Source: Chionoecetes opilio (taxonomy: Eukaryota; Arthropoda; Malacostraca; Decapoda; Majidae). From it: a stretch of 64,000 nt of DNA. The stretch covers positions 26,790 through 90,789 of the forward strand of contig JACEEZ010000047.1 in assembly GCA_016584305.1 (NCBI GenBank), read 5' to 3'. Position 1 is the first letter of the stretch; each line of letters opens with the position of its first letter. Of the stretch, positions 44,737 through 58,195 are shown in pieces. The notes beneath the pieces are model-generated. The model saw only the letters and a list, made by a program, of their open reading frames with translations. It ran no database searches and was not told where the DNA came from. The translations under genes and the position numbers were made by a program.

Positions 44737-45169
44737 AATTTTGTATCTATTTTAACCCCTTTGGTTACCCTCTATCTTTAGTTAATTATTGACGGAGAGT
44801 GTTCATTTTTTACTGGGCATATCATTGACATTATCCGCTATATATGTGGGACAAAAAAGAGCTCTGAGTGGGCCTTAGTTTGAAAATGAATTTTTTTTTT
44901 TTTTTATGTTTGCAATTTTATTACTCGTTCCCATTTCACGCACCAAGAATGATAGAGAAATTGAAGTTACGGTATACTTTTAGAAAGTAATAGTATCTAC
45001 CCCCCAAAATTTCAACGTTTGAGGAATTCAATGAAAATATCTTTCTATAAATTTTTTAAAAAAGAGCTTAAATAACTTTTTTGAAGATTTTTCCCCGTCT
45101 TTCTGTTTCAAAAGTAGGTTCATTCGGCATGCAATTCACTCTTTTTTGAAGTTACAACCAAAAAAAAAC

Positions 45170-48100
45170 CCTTAAAAAATTTTTTTTTTTAAAAAATTAA
45201 ATAAAAAAATAAAAATTTTATTTTTAAAAAAAAAAAAATAAAATTTAAAAAAAAAAAATTGGGGGGTTACAATTTTTTAAAAAAATTTATAAATTTAAAA
45301 TTTTAAAAAAATAATTTAAAAAAAACCCCCCTTAAAAATTTTATTTTATTTTTTATTTTTTTTTTTAATTTTTTAAAAAAAAAATTTTATTTTATTTTTT
45401 GAAAATTTTATAAATTATTTCCCGTTTTTTTAAAACATTTTAATTATTTAAAAAATTTTTTTTTTTTTTAAAATTAATTTATTAAAAAATGATAAATTTT
45501 TTTTTTAAAAAAAAAAAAAATTTTAAAAAAAATTTTAAAAATTTAAAAAACAAAAAAAAAACCAAAAATTTTTAAAAAATATTAAAAAAAAATTTTTTAA
45601 ATTTTTTTTTTTTTAAAAAAAAAATTTAAAAAATAAATTTTTTTTTTAAAAATTTAATTTTATTTATAAAAAAAAAAAATTTTATTTTTAAAAATTTTTT
45701 TTTTTTTAAAAAAAATTATTAATTTTTAAAAATAAAAAAAAAATTAAAAAATTTTTAAAAAAAAAAAAATTTTAAATTAATTTAAAATTTTTTTTAAATT
45801 TTTAAAATTAAATTTTTAAAATTTTTTAAAAAAATAAAATATTTTACAAAAAAAATTTTAATTATAAAAAAAAAAAAATTTTTTTAAAAAAAATTTCAAA
45901 TAAAATTTTTTTAAAAAAAAAAAAAAAAAAAAAATTTTTTAAAAAAATTTTTTAAAATTTTTTTTTTAAAAAAAAAAAATTTTTTTTTTTTTTTTATTTT
46001 TTTTTAAAATTAAAAAAAAATAAAAATAAAATTTTTAAAATTTTAAAAATTAAAAATTTTTTTTTATTTTAATTTTTTTAAAAAAAAAAAAAATTATTTA
46101 AAAAATTATTTTTAAAAAAATTTAAATTTAAAAAAAAAAAAAAATTTTTTTTTTAAAAAAATTTAAAAAAAAAAAAATTTTCCCCAAAAAAAATTTTTTT
46201 TAAAAAAAAAAAAAAAAACCCTTTTAAAAAAAAAAATTTTTTTAAAAAAAAACATAAATAATTAAAAAAAAATTTTTTTTTTAATTTTTTTTAAATAAAA
46301 TATTTTTAAATTTTTGTAAAAATATTTTTTTCAAAAAAAAAAGAAAATTTTTAAAAAAAATTTTTCCAAATAATTTTTAAAATTTTTTTTTTTTAAAATT
46401 AAAAAAAATTTTTTAAATTTTTAATATTCATTTAAAAAAAAAAAATTTTTTTTTTTTTAAAAAAATTTTTTTTTTTCTAAATTTAATTAACATTTTTTAA
46501 CAAAAATTTTTTTATTTTTTAAAAAAAAAATATTAAAAAAAAATAAACAAAAAAATTTAAAAAAAAAAAATTTTTAAAATTTTAATTTTTTAAACCCCAA
46601 CATTTTTTAAAAAAAAAAAAAATTTTTTTTAAATATGAAATTTTTTTAAAAATAAATTTAATTTTTTAAAAATTTTAAAATTAAAATTTTTTTTTTAAAA
46701 AAAAATCCCTTTGGGGTCTTTAAAAAAAATTTAAAAACCCTTATTTAAAAAAATAAATTTTATTTTAAATTATATTTTTTAAATTTTTTAAAAAAAAAAA
46801 ATTTTTTTTAAAATTTTTTATTTAAAATTTTTAAAATTTTTTTTTTAAAAAAAAAAAAATTTTTTTAAAAAAAACCCAAAAAAAAATTTTAAAATAAAAA
46901 ACTTTAAAATTTAAATTTTAAATTTAATATAAAAAAATTTTAAATTTTTTTTTAAAAAAAATTTTTTTAAAAAAAAAAAATTTTAATTTTTTAAAAAAAA
47001 AATTTTTTAAAAATTTTAAAATTTTATTTAAAAAAATTTATTTAAAAAAAAAAAATTTTTTTTAAAAATTTATAAAAAAAAATTTTTTAAAAACCCTTAT
47101 TATAAAATTTTTAAAAAAATTTTTTTTAATTTTAAAAAAATTTTATGAAAATTAATTTTTTTATTTTTAAATAAAAAAAAATTTTAAAAAAAAAATAAAT
47201 AAAAAAAAAACCAAAAAAAAAAATACTAAAATTTAAAAAAATTTTAATTTTTTTTTTTAAAATTCCCCAAATTTTTTTTCAAAAATTTTTTTTTTAAAAT
47301 ATAATTTTTATACCCATTTGTAAATTTTTTTAAAAAAAAAAATTAAAAAAAAACCATTTTTTTTTTTTTTTATAAAAAAAATTTTTAAAAAAAAATTTTT
47401 TTAAAATTTTTTTTTTTTTTTTTAAATTTTTTTTTTAAAAAAAAAAAATTTTTTAAAAAAAAAAAAATTAAAAAAAAAAAATTTTTTTAAACCCCCTAAA
47501 AATTTATTTTTTTTTTTTAAAAAAAAAAAAATTTTTTTTAAAAAAAAAATTTTTAAATTTTTAAAAAAAACCCATCAGTATAAAAAAAAAAAAAAAATTT
47601 AATTATAAAAAATCTTAAAAAAAAAAACTAAAAAAATAATTAAAAAAAAAAAAATTTTTTTTTTAAAAATACAATTTTTTTTCCCAATCCCAAAAAGTTT
47701 ATTTTTTTTTTTTAATATAAAAATTAAATAAAAAAACATTTTTTATAAAAAAAAAAAAAAAAAATTTAAAATTTCTATAAGTTTTAAACAAAATTTTCCA
47801 TCAAAAAATTTAGTTCCCAATACAAATTTATTTAAAAACCCCCAAAGGATTTTCCGGGAAAAAAAAAAAATTTACTTTTTAGATAAAAAAAATTTAAAAT
47901 AATTTTAAAATTTTTAAAAAAAACTAAAATTTAAGAAAAACCAAAAAAAATTTACAAACAAAATATTTTTTTTATCCCTAAAAAATCCTTTTTACTTTTT
48001 TAAGAAAAAAAAAAAAAATTAAATATAAAAAAACCTTTAAAATAGTTCTCTATAGTTTTTATAATTTGGAAAAAAGTTTCAAAAAAAATTCAAAACAATT
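45170..48100. repeat. 2.9-kb A/T homopolymer mosaic (probable consensus artefact)
   Basis: Nearly all bases are A or T in runs of 3-15, with rare CCC or GGG triplets and no dinucleotide period. Composition changes gradually at the right side (47.6-48.3 kb) into recognisable sequence. I read this as collapsed low-quality sequence, not as a real satellite. Confidence 0.75.
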
Positions 48101-49505
48101 TTTTGGAATTTTAAATTTTAACCCAAAAGTGGCATTTTCTTTATAGATAATAAAAATTATTCATTAAAGTGTAGATCATAAAAAGATCTAAAAAGATTTT
48201 TAAAAACTTTTACATCAGACGAACGGTTTACCCAAAACAACCCCAAAAATAAATTTATAAGGTGAAAAATTTAAATTATAAAAAAAAATAGTGGCATTTC
48301 CCCCCCTTCTATTTTCTAAATTTTTTTCCTTTTTCTTAGTCCATTGATATACCTTAAGTCGAAAAAATTAAATAGAAAAAATTTGAAATTTTTTTGAAAA
48401 AGATATAAGGCCATTTTTAAGCTATTTTAAAAGAACAAAAAAAGTAATTCACCCTAATATACCTCCCATAAGTAAAACTATATGCATTCTACAAAAACAC
48501 ATTTAAATTTATTTTTTAGGGAAAAAATTGAAAAAAAATAGCCTTGATATTTGCCCCCAGGCACTATTTGAATATAGAAAAATCCTATGACCGATTTTAA
48601 AATATAGCCTAAAAAATGAATAAAGATACAGCATTCCCCTTTTTCTCCTTGCACAAAATTTTACTATTGAGCACTGTTAGAACTTCAAGGGTTTATGATA
48701 AAAACTCTTAGAATTACAAATTTCCCAAAAATGGGGATATAGACGGGTTTTTTTCTTCAAAGTTTACATTCTAATATTTATATATTATATATATATTATA
48801 TATATGTATTTGGGAATTTTTTTTGACAACCAAAAAGCAAAAATCATTAGATTCTACCAATAAGAGTAATTGCATCCCGAAAGAACCTCCTTTTGAAAAA
48901 GGGAAAACTTTGAAAAACTTTAAAAAAGTGATTTTAAACTCATATTTTACAATTATAGAGAGCACATTTTTTTATTCATTCTTAAATGGGGTTTAAAATT
49001 TGAGGTAATATCATTACTTTTTAAAAAGTTAGCGTATTTTAAAACCTACATTCTTGGGGCGTGAAAGGGTAGACCATGAGAATGCAAAAAAAAAAAAAAA
49101 AAATCCTTTTCAAACCAAGGGCCCCCTTAGAGTCGTTCGTGCAAATTTTAGGGGATAAAGTCAATAATAACAGTAAAAATGAACACTCTCCGTCCTAAAT
49201 TTAAATGAGATAAGGGGAACAAAATTAAAATAGTACAAATTGTAAGAGTTACCGCTCTCATCTTTTTTTCATACCCATACCGGGGACTAATTGAATAAAG
49301 TCCCACTAAAAGCCGTCTAAATAAAACATTTGCAATCCCCAAGAAGCTTTGTTTTTTTAATATAGTCATTTAAAATTTTATTAAACCGATTTTTTTTAAT
49401 TTTTTAGCAGTCTGCCCAAACCCCCCAAATTTAACACAGGATAAGCTTTTTCTATCATATACAAGTTTTGAAAAAATTTTAAAGGGAAAAAAAAAAAAAA
49501 AAATT

Positions 49506-51454
49506 TATGTCAAAAAAAAATATTATGAAATTTTAGGTATATTAATTAAACGGGTCGACACCAAAAAAGGTTTTGAGTTTATTGTTTGGGTTGGAAACAT
49601 TTTTGTGCGATTTCAAAAAAGGCATTTTTTTTCTCAGCACGTATGTTTTTGAAATATCGGCATTTTTATTTTAATAGCTATTATAATTTTATAACGTATA
49701 TATAATTCATAATTAATCGAAACAATCCCCCTACGTTAAAATATATTACCTAATTACATTTTGTGGTGCCTGCGGCTTTATTAGGGCCTAAGTAAATCTG
49801 GCAAAAAAAATACTTAAATATGTTCCAAATATTCCAAAAATGTGCCCTCTTGAAAAAATCCGAAAATTCCAAATCACAGTAAATTTTGACTTTTATTTCC
49901 CTTTTTTCCCGTCAACAAAGGTTTTACATACCGTTGAACCGCCAGGTGAGTCTTCGGTCGTGTGGCCCTTCCCTTTTGTTTGTAATGTTTGCTGTCCCCC
50001 CTAGAGTCCCCCCAAACAAAAAAACCCAAAGTGCTTATGTAACCTAACTGGGTCCCAAAGCAAGGAGATTACCTTTAGGGCCCCACACAGATTCCACTGA
50101 TGTTCTTCATATTTAACGCAGATAACAAAACTTCATAGTTTCTAATTTCACTCATTTCATGGCCCTCGCAATTGGAAAACCCGGAAGCTTATTTTCCCTT
50201 TTTGCGAAGAAGGCCCCTTTTCGTGTTTTTTTTTGAATCTATGAAAGCCGCCACTCACCTTATATAAGTTGAGACTCACAAGTTGTTCTGAGTGTTCAAC
50301 AAAAGCGTAACAGGCTTGGGGTTCCATCTTGAAGAAGCTTGAAAGTTTTTTTTGTCTACGCGAAACGTGGTGTGAGAAATCCTTTTTGTAGCAAATTCCT
50401 CCCTGAGACGAGATCCAAGGACTAAATTTTCCTTGGGGAGATCTAGGTCCCTAGCAAGTCATGTAGCATTTTTCCCGATGATGAATTTTTGGGCTCTCTG
50501 TTGTCGGGGCCTTCTTGAAAGTCTGTGTCCATGGGGTTACCTCCTCGTTCGAACTGATTTACTTTTAGCCATGCAATTGGAAAATTTGAACTGGGAGACA
50601 GACATGGAAACAGGCCTTAGGGAAGGGACTCAGGATCCCGATTTAGCTCGGTTTTTTTCTGAATACCTTTTATGTTATGAGGGAGAATTTCCTCAGTATG
50701 TGATCCCTTTGTTCACGCCCAAAACCCTTGGGGTGCCGAAAGCCATGCCTGATGGCCCTTTTCCAGCACCCTTCATTCAAATGGTTTCCCCGGGGTTGCA
50801 TGCTAGTAGTGGCCCCCCTTATCTTTATCACCATACGCACTTTAAGTAATGCAATAAACTGCTTTAACATTCTTTTTAAAGGGTTTTTTCAACTGTCGGG
50901 GGAAAAATTCCACTATGTAACAAAAAAATGTCCGATGATTCAACATTCGGCGCCATCACAGCCCGGGACAAATACTATATCGGGAAACCAAATAAAAATT
51001 AGGACTCCACTAAAACAAATACATCATACTGCAAAAAAAATAAAATGTTTTTAAAAATATGTCAAAGCGTAGATCAAGGAAAAAAAGTACTACACAGCCC
51101 GTAACCCCCCGCCCAAAACCAGCGCGCACACCTCCCCGGGTACTGCACAAACCACACTGACTCAAAAACACTGCACCCTAAATGGCTTTAAAAAAATAAA
51201 AGATTAAGAGTTTTAAAAAAAAAAAAATTGGTGAAAAATATTTCTGTGATTTTACCCATATTTTTTTATGAGCTCTGGGTTTTCCCAAAAACGGACGGAT
51301 AGAGTTTAAATTTAACTCAGATTCGGTTAAACAGGGTCATTTTCCCATAAACAGCTTCATTTTTGTCCCCGAAACCCTATCTTTGATTTTTTTTTTTCGC
51401 CGTGTATTTATAAAAATTAAAGAATATATTTCATTTTTTCCAATAAGAAACTAG
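49506..51454. other. unassigned, homopolymer-biased DNA
   Basis: No feature recognised with confidence. The longest frame, 50433-50849 plus (138 codons, contains LARFFSEYLLCYEGEFPQYV), has no domain I recognise. It lies in sequence with obvious consensus noise, so I do not call it a gene. Confidence 0.4.
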
Positions 51455-51634
51455 TCGGTGACAGGGGATGAAATTTGCATGGTATGAATTTTCCGGGGTA
51501 GAATTTGTCGGGGTTGAATTTTCCCGGGTAAAATTTTTCCGGGGGAGATTGACCTGCATGATTTTTTTGGGGGATGAAATTTCATGATAAAATTGTCCGG
51601 AGGTTGTCCCCGGGATGAGTTGTCCTGTCACCGA
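51455..51634. mobile_element. 180-bp MITE with GTGACAGG ends
   Basis: Perfect 11-bp inverted ends TCGGTGACAGG (51455-51465) and CCTGTCACCGA (51624-51634). They enclose about ten degenerate 14-15 bp units of the form GGATGAAATTTTCCGG. No clear target duplication. Repeats of this 'atgaaattgtccgggg' style are common in arthropod genomes as far as I recall. Confidence 0.65.
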
Positions 51635-51796
51635 ATGAACTATGTTATCTATTCAGTGGCCATACCATCTTTTGATGCTATAATTTGTAAAATTTGGGGC
51701 CCGGCGCATTTTTGCAGCTGGCGATATACTGTTATCTACGGGAGGGTTATCACTATAACTTCCCAAGGTAAAAAAACATTTTCCTGTGGAAACACT

Positions 51797-51971
51797 GAGG
51801 CAAAGTGTCCCTAGGGAAAGTTTTCCCGTAGGCAAAGTGCCCGTAGGCAAATTGTCCGTTAGGCAAAATGTCCGGTAGGCAAACTGTCCGTAGGCAAACT
51901 GTCCGGTAGGCAAATTGTCCGTAGGCAAATTGTCCGTAGGCAAACTGTCCGTAGGCAAACTGTCCGGGCAC
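51797..51971. repeat. 15-bp minisatellite AGGCAAACTGTCCGT
   Basis: About ten tandem units with small length changes, ending GTCCGGGCACCG. It resembles the unit style of the MITE 160 bp upstream. Minus-strand frames repeating FAYGQ/LRTVC only read this repeat. Confidence 0.93.
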
Positions 51972-52083
51972 CGTCTATGAACACTAACAGCGGTCCCTTT
52001 TATGTTTCCTCTTACTATTTATGTTCTCATTATCAACCCAAAGCTTGATGTTGCATTTACATGCACAACGACATAACCAAGGC

Positions 52084-52333
52084 TTGTACCAAGAGTCATA
52101 TGGCGGTCGAGCGACGAACGACGAACGACCAAAGAAGGGTACCATGTGAGGGATATATTTTTGAACGAAGAGCACCGACGAAGGTCGGCGCGAAGACACG
52201 GGGGTACCCGTGTCTTCAACCGTGACCTTCGACCGTCGTCGTTGCTCTTCGTTCCAAAACAAATACCCTCATGGTACCCTTCGTCGGTCGTTCGTCGTTA
52301 GTCGCTCGACCGCCATATGACTCTTCGTACAAA
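52084..52333. mobile_element. 250-bp near-perfect palindrome (snap-back MITE)
   Basis: The arms run from TTGTACCAAGAGTCATATGG (52084) to its near-complement ending at 52333. They are about 90% complementary along their whole length and meet at GACACGGGGGTACCCGTGTC (about 52194-52213). The arms contain GACGAACGAC repeats. There is no spacer to speak of, so the single strand would fold into one long hairpin. Target duplications were not found. Confidence 0.88.
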
Positions 52334-53894
<1,561 letters not shown>

Positions 53895-53897
<3 letters not shown>

Positions 53898-54371
53898 AAC
53901 TTGAACGCCATTGTGGCGTGGTTTTGGTAACCCATGCAAATAACCAACCTCAGAACTTGCAGTTTTTTGTCGTACTGCCTCTTACTATTGAAAATAGCAT
54001 TGCCAATACACGTATTAGTTTATTTGTATGTTATAAAAAACAATAACTCATGATGGAAATAACAGCAGTTAATTTATATCTAATAGTAAATATTATCATT
54101 ATATTTATCACACGGGATGGTACACCACGCTCCTAACGTCGGGTCCTCATGTCGATGGGGGCTCTACGACCGTCCATAAAACTGAACACGTCGGTATCCC
54201 GACTGTTGGGCGCCCCTCGCACGATCGTGTGTAAACGATGTAAAATGTCCAGTTCCTCCAACTGGGCGTTCACCAAGTTTCTCCGGGTACCCATTTATCA
54301 ACCCCGAAAATTCGTAGCTAGGCGTGCTAGCCACTACGGAGGCGACACCACGTGGATAAGGGATGGAGTTA
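53895..54371. other. no gene recognised
   Basis: The plus-strand frame 54149-54424 has no recognisable domain, and its end overlaps the antisense of an RT motif. I leave it uncalled. Confidence 0.45.
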
Positions 54372-55860
54372 AACTTAGAATGTCATTTGTAAATAAAATA
54401 GTGGATTATGCGAGGAAACCCTGAGGAGCACCACTATTGATATACTTAGGTGAATAACAAAAAACGTATACAACAGCTGCAATAGTACGATTTAAAAGGA
54501 AACTTAAGATGAAGGTACAGATATATGGATAAAAACCGAGAGAGGGTAGTTTAGAATTTGAATATGTGTGTTCTCTTTCAAAAGCCTTTGATTATGTTAA
54601 GGGCAAAAGCAAAATACTCCCTGAAATTCCTAAAAGATTATGACTAAAATTCGCCAGTATATACCCGTACTGAAAACCGTACTGGCGATCAGATAGAAGA
54701 TTGTGAGCAGATATAGATGCTTAAGAATCTTCTTATATTCTTAGAATAGGATAGATTCTTAGGTAGGATATATTAGAGAGGCAGAAAATCAAAGCTATAT
54801 GACGATAATTTGAGGGATTATAAAGGTCATCCTTCTTAAACAGGTTGAATGTGAGCAAATTTTCAGTTGGAACGAAATATGGAAGTAAATAGAGCAACAA
54901 AATTTGACCAGGCAGGGTGCAGGCACAGAAACACAGTTTTTAAGAACAATAGGAGGGACACCGTCAAGACTGTAAGCCTTCAGACGATCAAGGACAAAGA
55001 AGGCATAAACATATCAGTGCGAAGAATCTTAACAACAGGCATAATGCTGTCAGAAGGTTGAGGATAAGAAGAAATATGTCCTTCATCATTCAGAGTGGAA
55101 TTATGTGCAAAGGTTTGAGCGAAGAGTTCAACTTTAGAAATATATGAGATAGCTGTGGATCAATCTTGATGAATAACAGGATGAAAAGATGAAGAAGTAA
55201 TATTGTTTAGCTTGAGATGTTGAAAAACTTGAGATGTTTTTTGGGTAGGTACCACAAGTCACGAGAATAGTTGGAACTAGATAGATTTTGACATTTTCTA
55301 TTGACAGAGTTTTTTGGTAAGTTAATGAAAAGGTTTAGCATGATTACAGGCAGAAATATAATGGGAATGAGTTTCAGAAGATGGATGACTACGGTATCGG
55401 CTGTCAGCCGTCTTTTTCATGACAGCACGAGCACACATTCAGTTAAACCAAGGTTTACGGGCATTAGGATTATAAAGTGTGTGAAATGTATGCCTTCACA
55501 TGAGAGACAATACCTTCAGTATGCGATCATCACAAAAAAATGTAGATCTCTCACACGAAACCAATAGTAATTCCATGGAAAACGGAGTAGTATTGCTTCA
55601 GGTCACCCTACTTAGCTGAGTCTAAATGCTAGAAGCACCTCCTCTTTGGTGGGTCCGGTGACGGCACAGGACCGATAGGACAGGTTACGGAAATTTGATT
55701 GTGATCACAGGTGTCCAACGGAGAGAATAGTTTTACAAAGCAGGCAGAACGGAGGTTAAGAAAAGGTCAAGAATGTTGGGCGCGTCTCAAAAGCGGTCAG
55801 GAATACAGGTATATATGGTATGCACTGACATCACGAAGCTCTGCCCCCAAGCACAATCTG
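54372..55860 (-). pseudogene. Jockey-like LINE relic, copy A
   Basis: On the minus strand the end near 54372-54440 reads IVVLLR or, in the correct frame, SGAPQGF followed by FTNDILSLT, the RT motif B and following helix. Upstream segments match copy B (58196-59330) base by base in order: the block with AAAGGAAACTTAAGATGAAG, the endonuclease-RT linker, and an SPLDTCDHNQI-like endonuclease end near 55690-55720. Almost every frame is broken. The two copies are diverged from each other, so they are independent old insertions. Confidence 0.65.
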
Positions 55861-55942
55861 GCCGTAGGGTGATGTAAACAAATGGCATAGCTTCCGCTAA
55901 ATGGCAAACGCGAAACACTAACGCTTACTAATCTCTTCCTTT

Positions 55943-56068
55943 ATGGCTGGGAAAGTGATTGATGATGTTCATCTGTCAGACTATGTCCTTCATATGTTAA
56001 ATTCTGGAACTATTCCTCGTTACATTGAAAAATACCAGAAAATAGGGAATAAAGAATTACCCTTATAA
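55943..56068 (+). CDS. 41-codon open frame of unknown nature
   Basis: Starts MAGKVIDDVHLSDYVLHMLN and ends at a stop at 56066-56068. Composition looks protein-like, but there is no domain, no supported continuation and no splice donor at the end. It may be a TE fragment. Confidence 0.2.
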   Translation: MAGKVIDDVHLSDYVLHMLNSGTIPRYIEKYQKIGNKELPL

Positions 56069-56476
56069 CATACCACGGAACAAGTGGAAGAACAGCATGA
56101 CTCATCATTTACCAAGGCGGTAAATTGATACTTTCAACCAGAATTTGAGTACGAGGTCAAAAGTACTCCTTACCTATGTAATTTGAAGTGTTAAGAATGA
56201 TGATCACATTGAAAATCGTTTGAAAGGCCTAATTTTGCCGTTATCCTCCCTCCTCCAAGACAAACCAGCCAATACAATGAGTGAATCTTTCAACTAAGTT
56301 AGGAAGTAAGATGTGTTATAGTGTTATAGATAAGGTTAGGTTTAGTTTAGGTTTGGATAGATTTAGTTTTAACATGGGTGCCTCACGACCAGGGTAGCAG
56401 GTTAGACGTGAAGTTTGATTCAATAAGTCATTAGCGGCGATGGCGGAGCCCCGGGTGACGGCCTGAGATAATTTTA

Positions 56477-56640
<164 letters not shown>

Positions 56641-56963
56641 TTACCCATGTCTACAATTCATAAGGAATAGTCAATTTGCACTGCACAGTTCAATACACAG
56701 CTTATGCACTGCCAAAGTAGTAATGTGCTGTGTGAGTGGCGAGCGAGGAGGGTGGTGCGCCTGCTTATACCCCGATTGATGATGTTATTTATTTAGTAAA
56801 CGCTAGTTTTTGCATGGTGCTAACTGATTTATCAAAAATCGAAATATATTAATGGAAATCTGATACAATTCTTCATTTATTGATATACTCCAGGTCAAAT
56901 GTTTTCTCACAACATTTTTAATGGTGACGAGTTAAATTTCATCACCGCCTCCCCACCGGCGAA

Positions 56964-57429
56964 GGCGGTGGCCGAGTGTTTAGCGTATTGGAGTGGTGAG
57001 CTCGATGTGCCGTGTTTGAATCCTGCCGGGGGCAACTCTTTCGACCTTCTTTAATGCGGTCGACAAGAGCCTGGTACATGAGCAGAAGGACCCGAGTTCA
57101 AGTCCCACCAAGGAACAACTGTCAAATCCATCGCCGAATGGCCAAAGAAGCCCGTATGTAGCATACCAATTTATCCGACTGCGACTACAGTTGCGGTGAA
57201 GGGAACACTAGGTGGCAGCATGAGCCTGACTGAGGATTCGACAATCACAGAAAACGGGATCTTCACCTAAGACCACAGGTGTCACTATAAAAAATCTAGT
57301 CTGGAGGGCCAACCATCAGAATGATGACCCTCCAGAATGTGCAGGGCATACCATCTGAGCCCTCAAAAGGAAAATAGCCTACAGGCTATATAGGCTCCAA
57401 CGTAAAAAACTTAAATAATAATAATAATT
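56964..57429 (+). mobile_element. tRNA-derived SINE, possibly with two tRNA-like heads
   Basis: Starts GGCGGTGGCCGAGTGTTTAG, with an A-box-like TGGCCGAGTGTTTAGCG and a B-box GTTTGAATCC (57013-57022), spaced as in a tRNA. A second B-box-like GAGTTCAAGTCCC (57094-57106) follows about 80 bp later. The 3' body ends in (AAT)n at 57415-57429, a SINE-type tail. It would be transcribed by Pol III and moved by a LINE. No open reading frame. Confidence 0.75.
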
Positions 57430-57486
57430 GATTGGAATAATAATACCCTTTTCATGCATATTTCTTCACTCTCATAATGGCATTTA

Positions 57487-57902
<416 letters not shown>

Positions 57903-58125
57903 TTTAGTGTGTTTTACTGTGATTTATGTGTTAATCATGCAGAACAAACATTTCCGAAGATAACAGTATATCATTTATACTGATTAATATATTTGATAGG
58001 GGGTAAATTACTCAGGTAAGTAAACTTTTTCCCTGGATTATTCGGCCAGCCCCACGGCCAGAGTCCCTTTTTTATTGTTTTGTCACGTGATCATAACGTC
58101 AAGTGCATACCATCTATATAATATT
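57903..58125. other. no gene recognised
   Basis: Unassigned spacer. Confidence 0.4.
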
Positions 58126-58195
58126 AGAACATAATACAATAAGTAGGCTACAAGAGGTCGTGAAACCTACACGTGGTAGTTCCTCTTATAATACC
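58126..58195 (-). mobile_element. CR1-like 3' end fragment
   Basis: The minus strand reads CTACCACGTGTAGGTTTCACGA, then CCTCTTGTAGCC and a TATTGTATTATGTTC tail. This matches the 3' ends at 2093-2160 and 44680-44736. It cuts off the Jockey-like copy B exactly at its RT motif. Confidence 0.8.

Larger units (their letters stand above)
43395..49505. mobile_element. 6.1-kb long inverted-repeat structure with degraded AT centre
   Basis: The left arm (43395-43660, continuing 44737 to about 45165) matches the complement of the right arm (49505 back to about 48830). Landmarks are AAAACTTG...TGATAGAA...AAGCTT, GCAGACTGCT, ATTTAGACGGC, ACTTTATTCAATTAGT and GACGGAGAGTGTTCATTTTT (44791 versus complement of 49175-49194). 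Both arms end outward in a T/A run near 43395 and 49490. The left arm carries a CR1-like insertion that the right arm lacks. The centre (45170-48100) is almost entirely A and T runs. It could be a DNA transposon with long inverted ends; no transposase is visible. Confidence 0.7.

Noticed and set aside
43395..49505. Simple fold-back sequencing chimera
   Set aside because: One arm carries a LINE insertion absent from the other, which a strand-switch artefact would not produce. The centre is still probably low-quality sequence.
50433..50849. 138-codon open frame as a host gene
   Set aside because: No domain, no splice context, and the surrounding sequence shows homopolymer-type errors that can create open frames.
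54149..54424. 91-codon plus-strand frame
   Set aside because: Its 3' end is antisense to a recognisable RT motif, and the rest shows no domain.
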